DNA of 62,309 nucleotides, from NCBI RefSeq assembly GCF_918741275.1, contig NZ_CAKKNA010000020.1, forward strand, positions 1-62,309, given 5' to 3'. Source of the DNA: Bacillus sp. CECT 9360 (GTDB taxonomy: Bacteria > Bacillota > Bacilli > Bacillales > DSM-1321). Position 1 is the stretch's first letter. Every line of letters begins with the position of its first letter. Of this stretch, positions 19,016 to 30,682 are shown piece by piece. The position numbers and the translations under genes are program-made. The notes beneath the pieces were generated by a model. That model saw only the letters and a program-made list of their open reading frames with translations, was not told where the DNA came from and ran no database searches.

Positions 19016-19441
19016 GTGGCTAAAAAAGTAATTAAGTTGGTTAAGCTGCAAATTCCTGCTGGTAAAGCTAATCCAGCACCGCCTGTTGGGCCTGCTTTAG
19101 GTCAAGCTGGTGTAAACATCATGGGATTCTGTAAGGAGTTTAACGCTCGTACAGCGGATCAAGCTGGTCTGATTATTCCTGTTGAGATTACGGTATTTGA
19201 AGATCGTTCATTTACATTCATTACAAAAACTCCGCCTGCTGCAGTATTGCTTAAGAAAGCAGCTGGCATCGAGTCTGGTTCTGGTGAACCTAACCGTAAA
19301 AAAGTTGCTACAGTCAAGCGTGATAAAGTACGCGAGATTGCTGAAACGAAAATGCCTGACCTGAATGCTGCAAACGTTGAGTCTGCAATTCGCATGGTTG
19401 AAGGTACTGCACGCAGCATGGGAATCGTTATCGAAGACTAA
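19016..19441 (+). CDS. rplK: 50S ribosomal protein L11
   Basis: L11 binds 23S helices 43/44 in the GTPase-associated centre, is needed for RelA activation, and forms part of the thiostrepton site. The 141 residues start [12 protein letters not shown] and include the proline-rich [13 protein letters not shown] near 20-32. The start is GTG at 19016, six bases after AAGGAGGTGT. The upstream GTG at 19007 lies inside that sequence. It is first in an rplK-rplA pair. Confidence 0.96.
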   Translation: MAKKVIKLVKLQIPAGKANPAPPVGPALGQAGVNIMGFCKEFNARTADQAGLIIPVEITVFEDRSFTFITKTPPAAVLLKKAAGIESGSGEPNRKKVATVKRDKVREIAETKMPDLNAANVESAIRMVEGTARSMGIVIED

Positions 19442-19469
19442 TGTTTGCGAAAGCTTCACGTTCTTACGG

Positions 19470-19488
19470 GGTTGCGTTTATCGCAACC
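19470..19488 (+). other. Hairpin between rplK and rplA
   Basis: GGTTGCG pairs perfectly with CGCAACC around TTTAT. Only a weak T stretch follows, so it is more likely a processing or control structure than a strong terminator. Confidence 0.5.
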
Positions 19489-19495
19489 TTTATTC

Positions 19496-19522
19496 GTGGG
19501 AGGTTATTCCGCTAAAACCACA
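19496..19522 (+). promoter_or_regulatory. Leader motif before rplA, possible L1 site
   Basis: GTGGGAGG, 13 bases, ACCACA: the second occurrence of the motif at 18961-18989, close to the rplA ribosome-binding site. Confidence 0.4.
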
Positions 19523-19540
19523 ATATAGGAGGATTTAAAC

Positions 19541-20230
19541 ATGGCTAAAAAAGGTAAAAAGTATCTTGAAGCTGTTAAGCTTGTAGATAGTTCAAAAGCA
19601 TATAGTGTAACAGAAGCTATCGATCTTGCTAAAAAAACAAACTCTACAAAATTTGATGCAACTGTTGAAGTTGCTTTCCGTTTGGGTATCGACCCTAAGA
19701 AAGCTGACCAGCAAATCCGTGGGGCTGTAGTACTTCCAAACGGAACTGGTAAAACTCAACGCGTATTAGTGTTCGCTAAAGGTGAAAAAGCAAAAGAAGC
19801 AGAAGCTGCCGGCGCTGATTATGTTGGCGATTCTGAATACATCACCAAAATCCAGCAAGGTTGGTTTGATTTCGATGTAATCGTTGCTACTCCGGATATG
19901 ATGGGTGAAGTTGGTAAGCTTGGACGTGTGTTAGGTCCTAAAGGCTTAATGCCAAACCCTAAAACCGGTACTGTTTCATTTGACGTTACGAAAGCTGTTA
20001 ATGAAATTAAAGCGGGTAAAGTTGAATACCGCGCCGATAAAGCTGGGATTATCCACGTTCCTATCGGTAAAGTATCTTTCGAAGACAACAAGTTAGTTGA
20101 AAACTTGGAAACTATTTATGAAACTCTCATGAAAGCTAAACCAGCGGCTGCAAAAGGAACTTACATGAAAACCGTTTCTGTAACTACTACAATGGGCCCT
20201 GGCGTGAAAGTGGATTCTTCTTCTTTCTAA
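19541..20230 (+). CDS. rplA: 50S ribosomal protein L1
   Basis: L1 forms the mobile stalk next to the E site and in many bacteria represses its own operon by binding an mRNA copy of its rRNA site. The 229-residue protein has the two-domain L1 fold, with the conserved [15 protein letters not shown] loop (near 130-144) and [18 protein letters not shown] at the C-terminus. AGGAGG precedes the ATG. Length and order are as in B. subtilis. Confidence 0.96.
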   Translation: MAKKGKKYLEAVKLVDSSKAYSVTEAIDLAKKTNSTKFDATVEVAFRLGIDPKKADQQIRGAVVLPNGTGKTQRVLVFAKGEKAKEAEAAGADYVGDSEYITKIQQGWFDFDVIVATPDMMGEVGKLGRVLGPKGLMPNPKTGTVSFDVTKAVNEIKAGKVEYRADKAGIIHVPIGKVSFEDNKLVENLETIYETLMKAKPAAAKGTYMKTVSVTTTMGPGVKVDSSSF

Positions 20231-20236
20231 AACAAG

Positions 20237-20266
20237 TTGACATTGCAAAAAGATTATTGTTATAAT
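20237..20266 (+). promoter_or_regulatory. Promoter of rplJL
   Basis: Consensus TTGACA (20237-20242) and TATAAT (20261-20266) are separated by 18 bases, immediately after rplA. Confidence 0.75.
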
Positions 20267-20294
20267 CAGTTTTGTTGTAATAAAAATGAATAAT

Positions 20295-20391
20295 GTTTGT
20301 ACCGTAGACAGTAGGTGCTCTCATATAGAGCTTAATTTCCTGCCGAGGTAATTCGATAAAAATAGCACTTGCTATTATTTTTGTAATTACT
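20295..20391 (+). promoter_or_regulatory. L10 leader (ribosomal protein autoregulatory RNA)
   Basis: The stretch from TTTGTACCGTAGACAG through TTTCCTGCCGAGG is the conserved core of the Bacillus L10 leader, in which L10(L12)4 binds a kink-turn-like RNA that mimics its rRNA site. A terminator follows at 20392. Binding is thought to favour termination before rplJ. Confidence 0.8.
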
Positions 20392-20424
20392 GCCTTCATG
20401 TCTCCGGGATATGAAGGCTTTTTG
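20392..20424 (+). terminator. Attenuator of rplJL leader
   Basis: GCCTTCAT and ATGAAGGC form an eight-pair stem followed by TTTTTG. It lies between the L10 leader core and the rplJ start and is therefore probably the regulated terminator. Confidence 0.8.
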
Positions 20425-20470
20425 TTTGACGGTATAAATGTGTTTCAAGAAATCTATAGGAGGTGTAAGG

Positions 20471-20971
20471 ATGAGCAGCGTTATCGAACAAAAGAAACAA
20501 ATTGTTGATGAGATTTCTGATAAGTTTAAATCAGCGCAAACAGCTGTAGTTGTTGATTACCGTGGTTTAACAGTTGCTGAAGTAACTGAACTTCGTAAAC
20601 AGCTTCGTGACGCAGGTATTGAGTTCAAAGTATACAAGAACACTTTGACCCGCCGTGCTGTTGAAGCTGCTGAACTTTCTGGCTTAAACGAATCTCTGAC
20701 AGGTCCAAACGCAATCGCGTTCTCTAACGAAGATGTTGTTGCGCCAGCGAAAATCCTTAATGATTTCGCAAAGAAAAATGAGGCATTAGAAATTAAAGCT
20801 GGAGTTATCGAAGGGAATGTCGCATCAGCTGATGAGATCAAAGCTCTTGCAGAACTACCTTCACGCGAAGGCTTACTATCTATGCTCCTTTCCGTGCTAC
20901 AAGCACCGATCCGCAATCTTGCTCTTGCTACGAAAGCTGTTGCAGATCAAAAAGAAGAACAAGGCGCGTAA
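20471..20971 (+). CDS. rplJ: 50S ribosomal protein L10
   Basis: L10 anchors the L7/L12 dimers of the 50S stalk and represses its own synthesis through the leader just upstream. The 166 residues show the RNA-binding N-terminal domain with [17 protein letters not shown] and the C-terminal helix that holds L12. The ATG at 20471 has TAGGAGGTG in front. The long in-frame extension upstream would run into the leader and is rejected. Confidence 0.95.
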   Translation: MSSVIEQKKQIVDEISDKFKSAQTAVVVDYRGLTVAEVTELRKQLRDAGIEFKVYKNTLTRRAVEAAELSGLNESLTGPNAIAFSNEDVVAPAKILNDFAKKNEALEIKAGVIEGNVASADEIKALAELPSREGLLSMLLSVLQAPIRNLALATKAVADQKEEQGA

Positions 20972-21033
20972 GTTAGGAAACAAACTGCCGCTATTAAATT
21001 AAAAAACCAAAACCTTTAAGGAGGAACTATAAA

Positions 21034-21399
21034 ATGACGAAAGAACAAATCATTGAAGCAGTTAAATCTATGACTGTTTTAGAACTGAATGACCTTGTAA
21101 AAGCAATCGAAGAAGAATTTGGCGTAACTGCTGCTGCACCTGTAGCAATGGCTGGTGGAGCTGCTGCTGGCGGAGCTGCTGAAGAGCAAACTGAGTTTGA
21201 TGTTATCCTTACATCTGCAGGCGACCAAAAAATCAAAGTTATCAAAGTTGTACGTGAAATCACTGGTCTTGGACTTAAAGAAGCAAAAGAAGTTGTTGAC
21301 AACGCTCCAAAAGCACTAAAAGAAGGCATTGCTAAAGAAGAAGCTGAAGAAATCAAAGCTAAGCTTGAAGAAGTTGGAGCTGGCGTTGAAGTTAAGTAA
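21034..21399 (+). CDS. rplL: 50S ribosomal protein L7/L12
   Basis: L7/L12 recruits and stimulates the translational GTPases. The 121-residue protein has an N-terminal dimerisation domain, an alanine/glycine-rich hinge at about 36-52, and the C-terminal factor-binding domain with [20 protein letters not shown] precedes the ATG. As the only multicopy ribosomal protein it is expected to be highly translated. Confidence 0.97.
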   Translation: MTKEQIIEAVKSMTVLELNDLVKAIEEEFGVTAAAPVAMAGGAAAGGAAEEQTEFDVILTSAGDQKIKVIKVVREITGLGLKEAKEVVDNAPKALKEGIAKEEAEEIKAKLEEVGAGVEVK

Positions 21400-21415
21400 T
21401 CCTGCATAAGGAAGA

Positions 21416-21443
21416 AGCTCGCTGTAACTGGCGGGCTTTTTTT
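21416..21443 (+). terminator. Terminator after rplL
   Basis: AGCTCGC pairs with GCGGGCT (one G-U pair) around an eight-base loop, followed by a T run. Confidence 0.8.
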
Positions 21444-21537
21444 CACCTATAAAATTCAGGAAACATGTTCCTGCTTCTTCAAATATCTTCTCGCTTTAAC
21501 TCTTCAAGTTACCCTTTTCTGATAGGAGGAGAGGACT

Positions 21538-22143
21538 CTGACAGAACATTATTATTCGCAGAAACCTGATGTGGCCAGCAGCCCAAAATTATGGGATTTT
21601 ACATTAAGAGGACGTACCTTTCGCTTTAAAAGTGATCGTGGTGTTTTCTCGAAAAATGAAGTGGATTTCGGCTCCCGTCTTTTAATTGAAGCATTTCATT
21701 TGAACGAAGAAACAGAAGGGAACATACTGGATGTAGGCTGTGGGTATGGCCCAATCGGACTTTCGATTGCCGCATCTTATCCTGAAGTTACAGTTGAGAT
21801 GACTGATATAAACAGCAGGGCGGTTGAACTCGCGAAGGAGAACGCAAAAACGAATGGGATTTCCAATGTCGTCATTTATGAAAGCGACCGGTTCGATCGG
21901 ATTAACTCCGAACAATTTGCCGCCATTCTCACTAACCCTCCAATCCGCGCTGGTAAAAAAGTAGTACAAGAGATTTTTGAACATAGTTTTGCAAGACTGA
22001 ACTCCGGGGGAGAACTCTGGGTCATCATCCAGAAAAAACAAGGGGCGCCTTCGGCAATGGAGAAATTAGATCAGTTGTTTGGAAATGTAGAAACCGTGCA
22101 AAAGAAAAAAGGCTACTATATTCTAAAGTCTAAAAAAGATTGA
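21538..22143 (+). CDS. ybxB: RsmC-like class I SAM-dependent methyltransferase (YbxB)
   Basis: A methyltransferase with the SAM-binding motif LDVGCGYGPIG and the RsmC/RlmG-type motif TNPPIRAGK, which suggests an rRNA guanine N2-methyltransferase. The target is not known. The first ATG/GTG/TTG in frame is a GTG at 21571 with no ribosome-binding site. Upstream, codons reading TEHYYSQKPDV follow a CTG at 21538 that stands six bases behind AGGAGGAG. Relatives begin with such a sequence, so I annotate a CTG start and 201 residues. Confidence 0.85.
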   Translation: MTEHYYSQKPDVASSPKLWDFTLRGRTFRFKSDRGVFSKNEVDFGSRLLIEAFHLNEETEGNILDVGCGYGPIGLSIAASYPEVTVEMTDINSRAVELAKENAKTNGISNVVIYESDRFDRINSEQFAAILTNPPIRAGKKVVQEIFEHSFARLNSGGELWVIIQKKQGAPSAMEKLDQLFGNVETVQKKKGYYILKSKKD

Positions 22144-22168
22144 CTCTGATTTTTTGCTATGTTATTAT
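22140..22168 (+). promoter_or_regulatory. Possible promoter of rpoBC
   Basis: TTGACT (22140-22145) overlaps the ybxB stop and is followed after 17 bases by TATTAT with a TGT extension. Confidence 0.55.
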
Positions 22169-22283
22169 TATATAATGCATATATATAATTTTCTGTAATT
22201 CTGCATTTTTATACATTTATTGTATGGGAAATGGATAATATGGAAAAAATATATAAAATAATAGTTCGATTTATGTGAAATAG

Positions 22284-22304
22284 TGGTTTTTAAAATAAAA
22301 ACCA
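22284..22304 (+). terminator. Terminator-like hairpin in rpoB leader
   Basis: TGGTTTTTA pairs perfectly with TAAAAACCA around three A, followed by TTTTATTTTTGT. It is A/T-rich and so only moderately stable. It could attenuate transcription into rpoB or serve as a processing site. Confidence 0.5.
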
Positions 22305-22320
22305 TTTTATTTTTGTCTTT

Positions 22321-22340
22321 AGAAAACGAATTTGTTTTCT
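22321..22340 (+). other. Second hairpin in rpoB leader
   Basis: AGAAAAC pairs perfectly with GTTTTCT around GAATTT, 45 bases before the rpoB start. No T run follows. Confidence 0.5.
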
Positions 22341-22385
22341 ATGGGCAATAGATCTTTATAACGCTTGATTTGAGGGGTGAATCAG

Positions 22386-25300
22386 TTGACAGGTCAACTT
22401 GTTCAGTATGGACGACACCGCCAACGCCGAAGTTATGCAAGAATTAGCGAGGTTTTAGAGTTACCGAATCTCATCGAAATCCAAACCGCTTCCTATCAAT
22501 GGTTTCTTGATGAAGGGTTAAGGGAAATGTTCCAGGACATCTCTCCGATCGAGGATTTCACTGGTAATTTGTCGCTTGAATTTATTGACTACAGCCTTGG
22601 AGAACCAAAATACTCCGTGGAGGAATCAAAAGAGCGCGATGTTACTTATTCTGCTCCGCTTCGTGTAAAGGTACGTCTTGTTAACAAAGAAACAGGGGAA
22701 GTAAAAGACCAGGATGTATTCATGGGCGATTTCCCTCTTATGTCTGAAACAGGTACATTTATCATCAATGGTGCAGAACGTGTTATTGTATCTCAGTTAG
22801 TGCGTTCACCAAGTGTTTACTACAGTGGGAAAATGGATAAGAACGGAAAACGCGGCTATACGGCAACGGTTATTCCGAATCGCGGAGCATGGCTTGAATA
22901 TGAAACGGATGCCAAGGAAGTCGTGTATGTAAGAATTGACCGCACACGAAAACTTCCGGTGACGGTACTGCTTCGTTCACTTGGATTTGGATCCGAACAA
23001 GAGATTATCGACTTGATTGGCGATAATGAATATATTCGAAACACCCTTGAAAAAGACAATACCGAAAGTGTCGAAAAAGCTTTACTGGAGATTTATGAGC
23101 GCCTTCGCCCTGGGGAACCTCCTACTGTCGAAAACGCCAAGAGTCTCTTGGTTTCCCGCTTTTTCGATCCAAAACGCTATGATTTAGCTAACGTTGGACG
23201 TTACAAAATCAATAAAAAGCTTAATATTAAAAACCGTTTGTTCGGACAGCGTATCGCTGAAACGTTGGTTGACCCTGAAACAGGTGAGATCATCGTTGAA
23301 AAAGGAACGCTTCTTGACCGCCGCACATTGGATAAAATTATTCCTAATCTCGAAGCGGGCATTGGGTTTAAATCTTATCAGCCGGTTGGCGGTGTAGTAT
23401 CAGAAGAAGCTTTGTTGCAAACGATTAAAATATATGCACCAAACGATCCGGATGGAGAAAAAGTGATCAATGTAATCGGAAATGCTTATGTTTCCGATCA
23501 GGTGAAGAATATTACACCTGCTGATATCATTTCTTCGATTAGTTATTTCTTTAACCTGTTGCATTCCGTCGGAGACACAGACGATATCGATCACTTAGGT
23601 AACCGTCGCCTTCGTTCAGTTGGCGAATTGCTGCAAAATCAATTTAGAATTGGTTTATCCCGTATGGAACGTGTTGTTCGTGAAAGAATGTCCATTCAGG
23701 ACACAAACACGATCACGCCTCAGCAATTGATCAATATACGTCCGGTAATCGCTTCGATTAAAGAATTCTTTGGAAGCTCTCAGCTGTCACAATTCATGGA
23801 CCAAACGAATCCGCTTGCGGAATTAACGCATAAGCGCCGTCTATCCGCATTAGGACCTGGTGGTTTGACTCGTGAGCGTGCAGGCTTTGAAGTGCGTGAC
23901 GTTCACTACTCCCACTACGGGCGGATGTGTCCGATTGAAACACCTGAGGGACCGAACATCGGTTTAATTAACTCTTTATCGAGCTTTGCGAAGGTAAATC
24001 GCTTCGGTTTTATAGAAACTCCGTATCGCCGGGTTGATTCGGATACTGGTAAGATCACAAACCGCATCGATTATTTAACTGCCGATGAAGAAGATAACTA
24101 TGTAGTTGCTCAGGCAAACGTTCGTCTTTCAGATGACGGATCATTCCTTGATGACGATATTGTAGCCCGTTTCCGTGGTGAAAATACAGTTGTTCCGAGA
24201 GACCGCGTCGATTATATGGACGTTTCTCCTAAACAAGTTGTGTCAGCAGCGACTGCTTGTATCCCGTTCTTGGAAAACGATGACTCTAACCGTGCGTTGA
24301 TGGGTGCGAACATGCAACGGCAAGCTGTTCCGTTATTGCAGCCTGAGGCACCTCGTGTCGGCACAGGTATGGAGTACGTTTCAGCAAAAGATTCCGGAGC
24401 TGCGGTAATCTGTAAGCGCGAAGGAATTGTTGAGCACGTAGAAGCACGCGAAGTATGGGTGCGACGTGTTTCTGAAGTTGACGGAAAAGAAGTTCAAGGT
24501 GATCTGGATAAATACCGGATGCAGAAGTTTATTCGTTCCAACCAGGGAACTTGCTATAACCAGCGCCCGATTGTAGAAGTTGGGAACAGGGTTGTCAAAG
24601 GAGAAATTCTTGCAGACGGTCCATCCATGGAAAAAGGTGAATTAGCACTTGGTCGTAATGTGCTGGTCGCATTCATGACATGGGATGGCTATAACTATGA
24701 AGATGCCATCATCATGAGTGAACGTCTTGTGAAAGATGATGTGTATACTTCAATCCATATCGAAGAATATGAATCAGAATCCCGTGATACAAAGCTTGGA
24801 CCTGAAGAGATCACCCGTGATATTCCAAACGTTGGAGAAGATGCATTGCGCAATCTTGATGAACGTGGAATTATCCGTATTGGTGCTGAAGTGAAAGACG
24901 GCGATCTGTTAGTAGGGAAGGTAACTCCTAAAGGGGTAACAGAACTTACGGCTGAAGAACGCCTTTTACATGCAATCTTCGGGGAAAAAGCCCGTGAAGT
25001 TCGGGATACATCCCTTCGCGTCCCTCATGGAGGTGGCGGAATTGTTCACGATGTGAAAGTCTTCAACCGCGAGGATGGCGATGAGCTTCCGCCGGGAGTT
25101 AATCAGCTTGTACGCGTATATATCGTTCAAAAGCGTAAAATCCACGAAGGCGATAAGATGGCAGGCCGCCACGGGAATAAAGGTGTTATCTCTCGGATCC
25201 TTCCGGAAGAGGATATGCCATACTTACCTGACGGAACGCCAGTAGATATCATGTTAAATCCACTTGGTGTACCATCCCGTATGAACATCGGGCAAGTATT

Positions 25301-25967
25301 GGAGCTCCATCTTGGGATGGCTGCCCGTGCGCTAAACATCCACGTTGCATCACCGGTATTTGACGGTGCTCGTGAAGAAGATGTTTGGTCTACGATTGAA
25401 GAAGCAGGAATGGCACGCGATGCCAAGACTGTCCTTTATGATGGCCGTTCAGGAGAACCATTTGATAACAGAGTATCCGTTGGTGTCATGTATATGATCA
25501 AGCTAGCTCACATGGTTGACGATAAGCTCCATGCCCGTTCAACCGGACCTTACTCTCTTGTTACGCAGCAACCTCTTGGCGGTAAAGCGCAATTCGGCGG
25601 CCAGCGTTTCGGCGAGATGGAAGTTTGGGCACTTGAAGCTTACGGTGCCGCTTATACTCTCCAAGAGATTCTTACAGTTAAGTCGGATGACGTTGTTGGG
25701 CGTGTAAAAACATACGAAGCGATCGTTAAGGGTGAAAATGTCCCTGAACCTGGAGTGCCTGAATCATTCAAAGTATTGATTAAAGAACTTCAAAGCTTAG
25801 GTATGGACGTCAAAATCCTTTCCGCTGATGATCGCGAGATCGAAATGCGTGACTTGGAGGACGAAGAAGTAGAGAATCAGCCGGATACATTGACGCTTGA
25901 TTCTGAAGGCAAAGACATGGTTACCTCTGAAGCAGGGGTAAACACAAACGCATTTACAACTGAGTAA
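22386..25967 (+). CDS. rpoB: RNA polymerase beta subunit
   Basis: RpoB forms, with RpoC, the catalytic cleft of RNA polymerase. I use the TTG at 22386, which gives [18 protein letters not shown] and 1193 residues, the B. subtilis length. An in-frame GTG at 22377 lies within the ribosome-binding site GAGGGGTGA. The rifampicin-binding segment reads [11 protein letters not shown] (466-476) and [12 protein letters not shown] (482-493), with Q469, H482 and R485 as in sensitive strains. The C-terminal acidic tail after the conserved EMRDLEDEE is variable. Confidence 0.97.
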   Translation: MTGQLVQYGRHRQRRSYARISEVLELPNLIEIQTASYQWFLDEGLREMFQDISPIEDFTGNLSLEFIDYSLGEPKYSVEESKERDVTYSAPLRVKVRLVNKETGEVKDQDVFMGDFPLMSETGTFIINGAERVIVSQLVRSPSVYYSGKMDKNGKRGYTATVIPNRGAWLEYETDAKEVVYVRIDRTRKLPVTVLLRSLGFGSEQEIIDLIGDNEYIRNTLEKDNTESVEKALLEIYERLRPGEPPTVENAKSLLVSRFFDPKRYDLANVGRYKINKKLNIKNRLFGQRIAETLVDPETGEIIVEKGTLLDRRTLDKIIPNLEAGIGFKSYQPVGGVVSEEALLQTIKIYAPNDPDGEKVINVIGNAYVSDQVKNITPADIISSISYFFNLLHSVGDTDDIDHLGNRRLRSVGELLQNQFRIGLSRMERVVRERMSIQDTNTITPQQLINIRPVIASIKEFFGSSQLSQFMDQTNPLAELTHKRRLSALGPGGLTRERAGFEVRDVHYSHYGRMCPIETPEGPNIGLINSLSSFAKVNRFGFIETPYRRVDSDTGKITNRIDYLTADEEDNYVVAQANVRLSDDGSFLDDDIVARFRGENTVVPRDRVDYMDVSPKQVVSAATACIPFLENDDSNRALMGANMQRQAVPLLQPEAPRVGTGMEYVSAKDSGAAVICKREGIVEHVEAREVWVRRVSEVDGKEVQGDLDKYRMQKFIRSNQGTCYNQRPIVEVGNRVVKGEILADGPSMEKGELALGRNVLVAFMTWDGYNYEDAIIMSERLVKDDVYTSIHIEEYESESRDTKLGPEEITRDIPNVGEDALRNLDERGIIRIGAEVKDGDLLVGKVTPKGVTELTAEERLLHAIFGEKAREVRDTSLRVPHGGGGIVHDVKVFNREDGDELPPGVNQLVRVYIVQKRKIHEGDKMAGRHGNKGVISRILPEEDMPYLPDGTPVDIMLNPLGVPSRMNIGQVLELHLGMAARALNIHVASPVFDGAREEDVWSTIEEAGMARDAKTVLYDGRSGEPFDNRVSVGVMYMIKLAHMVDDKLHARSTGPYSLVTQQPLGGKAQFGGQRFGEMEVWALEAYGAAYTLQEILTVKSDDVVGRVKTYEAIVKGENVPEPGVPESFKVLIKELQSLGMDVKILSADDREIEMRDLEDEEVENQPDTLTLDSEGKDMVTSEAGVNTNAFTTE

Positions 25968-25990
25968 TGCTAAAATACAGCTTCATTACG

Positions 25991-26035
25991 CTCTAACAGG
26001 CAGTGAAATCCTCGCGGGTTAGCTGCCAGTTAGAG
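25991..26035 (+). other. Long hairpin in rpoB-rpoC spacer
   Basis: CTCTAAC-A-GGCAG pairs with CTGCC-A-GTTAGAG, twelve pairs with one A-A mismatch, around a loop that can itself form ATCC/GGGT. No T run follows, so it is not a normal terminator. Confidence 0.6.
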
Positions 26036-26109
26036 TTCTATACATTATGAATGTGTATCAAAGTAAGCAATTAGGGTAAAACCGGAGATCGGAAAGGGAG
26101 GTAGGCCCC

Positions 26110-29100
26110 TTGATAGACGTTAATAATTTTGAGTATATGAAAATTGGTCTTGCTTCGCCGGACAAGATTCGTTCTTGGTCACACGGAGAAGTGAAAAAGC
26201 CGGAAACAATCAATTATCGTACTTTAAAGCCTGAGAAAGATGGCTTGTTCTGTGAGCGAATTTTCGGACCTCAGAAGGACTGGGAATGTCACTGCGGAAA
26301 GTATAAGCGTGTTCGTTATAAAGGTGTAGTGTGTGACCGATGCGGAGTTGAAGTAACTCGTGCTAAAGTTCGTCGCGAACGCATGGGGCATATTGAATTA
26401 GCTGCACCTGTATCACACATCTGGTACTTCAAGGGCATACCGAGCCGTATGGGGCTTTTGCTGGACATGTCTCCACGTGCTTTAGAAGAAATTATTTACT
26501 TTGCATCTTATGTTGTAACTGAAACCGGTGATACTTCTTTAGAAAAGAAGCAACTGCTTTCTGAGAAAGAATATCGTGCATACCGTGATAAATATGGGAA
26601 AAAGTTTCAAGCTGCCATGGGCGCTGAAGCAATCAAAAAGCTTCTTTCTGATATAGATACTGCAAAAGAAGTGGATGGGTTGAAGGAAGAGCTTAAAACT
26701 GCTCAAGGTCAACGCAGAACACGTGCCATCAAGCGCTTGGAAGTTTTAGAAGCTTTTCGTAACTCAGGAAATGAGCCGTCTTGGATGATCCTTGACGTAC
26801 TGCCGGTCATTCCACCAGAGCTTCGCCCGATGGTACAGCTTGACGGTGGGCGTTTCGCTACATCTGACTTGAATGACTTGTACCGTCGCGTGATAAACCG
26901 GAACAATCGTTTGAAAAGATTGTTAGATCTTGGGGCGCCAAGCATCATCGTCCAAAACGAAAAGCGTATGCTCCAGGAAGCGGTAGACGCCTTGATTGAC
27001 AATGGCCGCCGTGGCCGTCCTGTTACAGGACCGGGTAACCGTCCATTAAAATCTTTATCGCATATGCTCAAAGGTAAGCAAGGCCGTTTCCGTCAAAACC
27101 TTCTTGGTAAGCGTGTTGACTATTCTGGCCGTTCCGTTATCGTTGTAGGACCTAACCTTAAAATGTACCAGTGTGGATTACCAAAGGAAATGGCTATCGA
27201 GCTGTTCAAACCTTTCGTAATGAAAGAGTTGGTTCAAAAAGGATTAGCACACAACATCAAATCAGCTAAACGCAAAATTGAACGATTACAACCTGAAGTT
27301 TGGGATGTGCTTGAATCTGTGATTAAAGAGCATCCGGTACTGCTTAACCGTGCACCAACTCTCCACAGACTTGGTATTCAAGCGTTCGAGCCTACATTGG
27401 TAGAAGGACGTGCTATCCGTTTGCACCCATTGGTATGTACTGCTTACAACGCAGATTTCGACGGTGACCAAATGGCCGTTCACGTTCCGCTATCATCTGA
27501 AGCTCAGGCTGAAGCCCGTTTGCTTATGCTTGCTGCTCAAAACATCTTGAACCCTAAAGATGGTAAGCCGGTAGTAACTCCATCTCAAGATATGGTATTG
27601 GGTAACTATTACCTGACCCTTGAAAGAGAAGAAGCAATAGGCGAAGGAATGATCTTCAAGGATACAAACGAAGCGTTGATTGCCTATCAAAATGGATACG
27701 TTCACTTGCACACACGTGTAGCAGTGCATGCATCTTCATTAAATAATGAAACATTTACCGAAGAACAAAACACTCAACTACTACTTACAACTGTAGGTAA
27801 ATTGATTTTCAATGAAATCTTGCCAAAATCGTTCCCATATATTAATGAACCTACAAAAACAAATCTTGAAGAGGAAACTCCTAAGAAGTACTTTGTAGAA
27901 AAAGGTGCGAACATTAAAGAGATTATCCCAGCTCAGCCAATCGTTGAGCCATTTAAAAAGCAAATTCTCGGAAACATCATTGCTGAAGTATTCAAGCGGT
28001 TCAAAATTACTGAAACTTCTAAGATGCTTGACCGCATGAAGGATCTTGGCTTTAAACATTCAACTAAAGCAGGCATTACAGTTGGTGTAGCTGACATTGT
28101 CGTATTAGGCGAAAAACAGCAAATCATTGCAGAAGCACAAACGAAGGTAGATAACGTGTTAAAGCAATTCAGACGCGGTCTGATTACTGAGGATGAGCGC
28201 TATGACCGTGTAATCTCCATTTGGAGTGCTGCTAAGGATACCATTCAGTCTAAGCTAATGAAATCACTGAACCGACGCAACCCAATCTTTATGATGAGTG
28301 ATTCTGGTGCACGTGGTAACGCGTCTAACTTTACACAGCTTGCCGGTATGCGTGGTTTGATGGCCAACCCGGCCGGCCGGATTATTGAACTTCCAATCAG
28401 ATCAAGTTTCCGTGAAGGTTTAACCGTATTAGAGTACTTTATCTCTACTCACGGCGCCCGTAAAGGTCTTGCTGATACAGCTCTTAAAACAGCCGATTCC
28501 GGTTATCTTACCCGCCGTCTTGTAGACGTTGCCCAGGATGTTATCGTACGTGATGATGATTGCGGAACGGACCGCGGATTGCTAATTGCGGCTTTAAAAG
28601 ACGGAACGGAAGTCATTGAACAGCTGGAAGAACGTTTAATCGGACGTTATGCGAGAAAACCGATCAAACATCCAAAAACAAACGAAGTCATTGTCCCAGA
28701 AAATGAATTAATTACGGAGGACCTTGCAGTATACATCGAAGAAAGCGGAGTGGAGCAGGTTTGGATCCGTTCAGCGTTTACGTGTAACACCAGCCATGGT
28801 GTCTGTAAAAAATGCTACGGCCGTAACCTCGCCACAGGCCAGGAAGTTGAAGTGGGCGAAGCGGTTGGTATCATCGCCGCACAATCCATCGGTGAACCGG
28901 GTACACAGTTAACCATGCGTACATTCCATACCGGCGGTGTTGCAGGAGATGATATCACTCAAGGTCTACCTCGTATCCAGGAAATCTTTGAAGCAAGAAA
29001 TCCTAAAGGGCAAGCGATTATTTCTGAAATCAAAGGTACAGTCGTAGGAATTAACGAGATTCGTGATAAGCAGCAGGAAATTGTCGTTCAAGGCGAAGTA

Positions 29101-29709
29101 GAGTCACGTACCTACACTGCTCCATACACAGCCCGCCTGAAGGTAACTGTAGATACACATGTAGAGCGCGGAGAGGAATTAACAGAGGGTTCTATCGACC
29201 CGAAGGAATTGCTGAAAGTGAAAGATGTATTATCTGTACAAGAATATCTGCTGCGTGAGGTTCAAAAGGTATACCGTATGCAAGGGGTAGAAATTGGCGA
29301 TAAACATATCGAGGTTATGGTAAGACAAATGCTTCGTAAAGTGCGTGTAATTAATGCAGGTGAAACCGATGTACTTCCAGGCACATTGCTTGATATCCAT
29401 CAGTTCACTCTAGCTAACGCTTCTGCTTTATTAGAAGGTAAAATACCAGCAACCGGTCGTCCAATATTACTAGGTATCACCAAGGCGTCTCTTGAAACTG
29501 ATTCATTCTTGTCTGCGGCATCCTTCCAGGAAACGACAAGGGTCCTTACAGATGCGGCAATCAAAGGCAAGCGCGATGAGCTGCTTGGTCTTAAAGAAAA
29601 TGTTATCATCGGTAAGCTTGTTCCAGCAGGAACTGGTATGCTACGTTATAGAAAAGCACAACCTGTTCTCGCGGAAGATCTCAAAGAAAAGACAGTAACA
29701 GTAGATTAA
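26110..29709 (+). CDS. rpoC: RNA polymerase beta' subunit
   Basis: RpoC carries the catalytic magnesium site. The 1199-residue protein starts with TTG ([13 protein letters not shown]) behind GGGAGGTAGG, as in B. subtilis. It has the N-terminal zinc site C60, C62, C75, C78, the NADFDGDQ motif with Asp449, Asp451 and Asp453, and the second zinc region with [13 protein letters not shown]. The bridge-helix and trigger-loop segment with MRTFHTGG is intact. A terminator follows. Confidence 0.97.
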   Translation: MIDVNNFEYMKIGLASPDKIRSWSHGEVKKPETINYRTLKPEKDGLFCERIFGPQKDWECHCGKYKRVRYKGVVCDRCGVEVTRAKVRRERMGHIELAAPVSHIWYFKGIPSRMGLLLDMSPRALEEIIYFASYVVTETGDTSLEKKQLLSEKEYRAYRDKYGKKFQAAMGAEAIKKLLSDIDTAKEVDGLKEELKTAQGQRRTRAIKRLEVLEAFRNSGNEPSWMILDVLPVIPPELRPMVQLDGGRFATSDLNDLYRRVINRNNRLKRLLDLGAPSIIVQNEKRMLQEAVDALIDNGRRGRPVTGPGNRPLKSLSHMLKGKQGRFRQNLLGKRVDYSGRSVIVVGPNLKMYQCGLPKEMAIELFKPFVMKELVQKGLAHNIKSAKRKIERLQPEVWDVLESVIKEHPVLLNRAPTLHRLGIQAFEPTLVEGRAIRLHPLVCTAYNADFDGDQMAVHVPLSSEAQAEARLLMLAAQNILNPKDGKPVVTPSQDMVLGNYYLTLEREEAIGEGMIFKDTNEALIAYQNGYVHLHTRVAVHASSLNNETFTEEQNTQLLLTTVGKLIFNEILPKSFPYINEPTKTNLEEETPKKYFVEKGANIKEIIPAQPIVEPFKKQILGNIIAEVFKRFKITETSKMLDRMKDLGFKHSTKAGITVGVADIVVLGEKQQIIAEAQTKVDNVLKQFRRGLITEDERYDRVISIWSAAKDTIQSKLMKSLNRRNPIFMMSDSGARGNASNFTQLAGMRGLMANPAGRIIELPIRSSFREGLTVLEYFISTHGARKGLADTALKTADSGYLTRRLVDVAQDVIVRDDDCGTDRGLLIAALKDGTEVIEQLEERLIGRYARKPIKHPKTNEVIVPENELITEDLAVYIEESGVEQVWIRSAFTCNTSHGVCKKCYGRNLATGQEVEVGEAVGIIAAQSIGEPGTQLTMRTFHTGGVAGDDITQGLPRIQEIFEARNPKGQAIISEIKGTVVGINEIRDKQQEIVVQGEVESRTYTAPYTARLKVTVDTHVERGEELTEGSIDPKELLKVKDVLSVQEYLLREVQKVYRMQGVEIGDKHIEVMVRQMLRKVRVINAGETDVLPGTLLDIHQFTLANASALLEGKIPATGRPILLGITKASLETDSFLSAASFQETTRVLTDAAIKGKRDELLGLKENVIIGKLVPAGTGMLRYRKAQPVLAEDLKEKTVTVD

Positions 29710-29716
29710 TCTCAGG

Positions 29717-29750
29717 CGAGGCTGACTCCTAGGGAGCAGCCTCGTCTTTA
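29717..29750 (+). terminator. Terminator after rpoC
   Basis: CGAGGCTG pairs with CAGCCTCG. The following TCTTTATAT is a modest T tract. Confidence 0.7.
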
Positions 29751-29788
29751 TATGTTCATCGGACCTAGCTGATTTTTTAAAAAGAAAG

Positions 29789-29818
29789 TTGACATCATGA
29801 TTTAAAAGATGATATTAT
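29789..29818 (+). promoter_or_regulatory. Promoter of rplGB-rpsL operon
   Basis: TTGACA (29789-29794), 18 bases, TATTAT (29813-29818). Confidence 0.7.
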
Positions 29819-29867
29819 AGCAAAGGTGCTCCTATAATACCCTGTATTGGCTTTGGAGGATATGAAC

Positions 29868-30116
29868 ATGTCTTATGAGAAAGTATCGCAGGCAAAGTCA
29901 GTGATTATAGGAACGAAACAAACAGTGAGAGCTCTTAAAAACGGTTTGATTCAAGAGGTAATCATAGCACAGGATGCTGATATTTATCTGACATCCAAAG
30001 TTATTGATACCGCTGAAGAGCTTGAGGTTCCAATCACATACGTTGACTCGGTGCGAATGCTGGGAAAGGCATGCGGCATTGATGTCGGAGCAGCAACTGT
30101 TGCCATTAAAAAGTAA
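29868..30116 (+). CDS. rplGB: L7Ae-family RNA-binding protein (YbxF/RplGB)
   Basis: An 82-residue member of the L7Ae/L30e/Gadd45 family, which binds kink-turn RNA. In B. subtilis YbxF contacts the ribosome and kink-turns, though its role is not settled. The characteristic C-terminal [14 protein letters not shown] is present. The ATG at 29868 is seven bases after GGAGGA. Another ATG two codons earlier would be too close to that site. Confidence 0.93.
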   Translation: MSYEKVSQAKSVIIGTKQTVRALKNGLIQEVIIAQDADIYLTSKVIDTAEELEVPITYVDSVRMLGKACGIDVGAATVAIKK

Positions 30117-30190
30117 AACTGTTTTTGCGGACCATCCTGCAAAAACTTTGTTTTTGCTCATTTATGAACCACCTGGATGTGTGGGACTAG

Positions 30191-30640
<450 letters not shown>

Positions 30641-30682
30641 ACTGATAGAAAATAAAAACTTATATTGAAAGGAGGAAAAATA

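Noticed and set aside
20438..20470. Longer N-terminus for L10
   Set aside because: It would start in the leader after the attenuator without a ribosome-binding site, while TAGGAGGTG serves the ATG at 20471.
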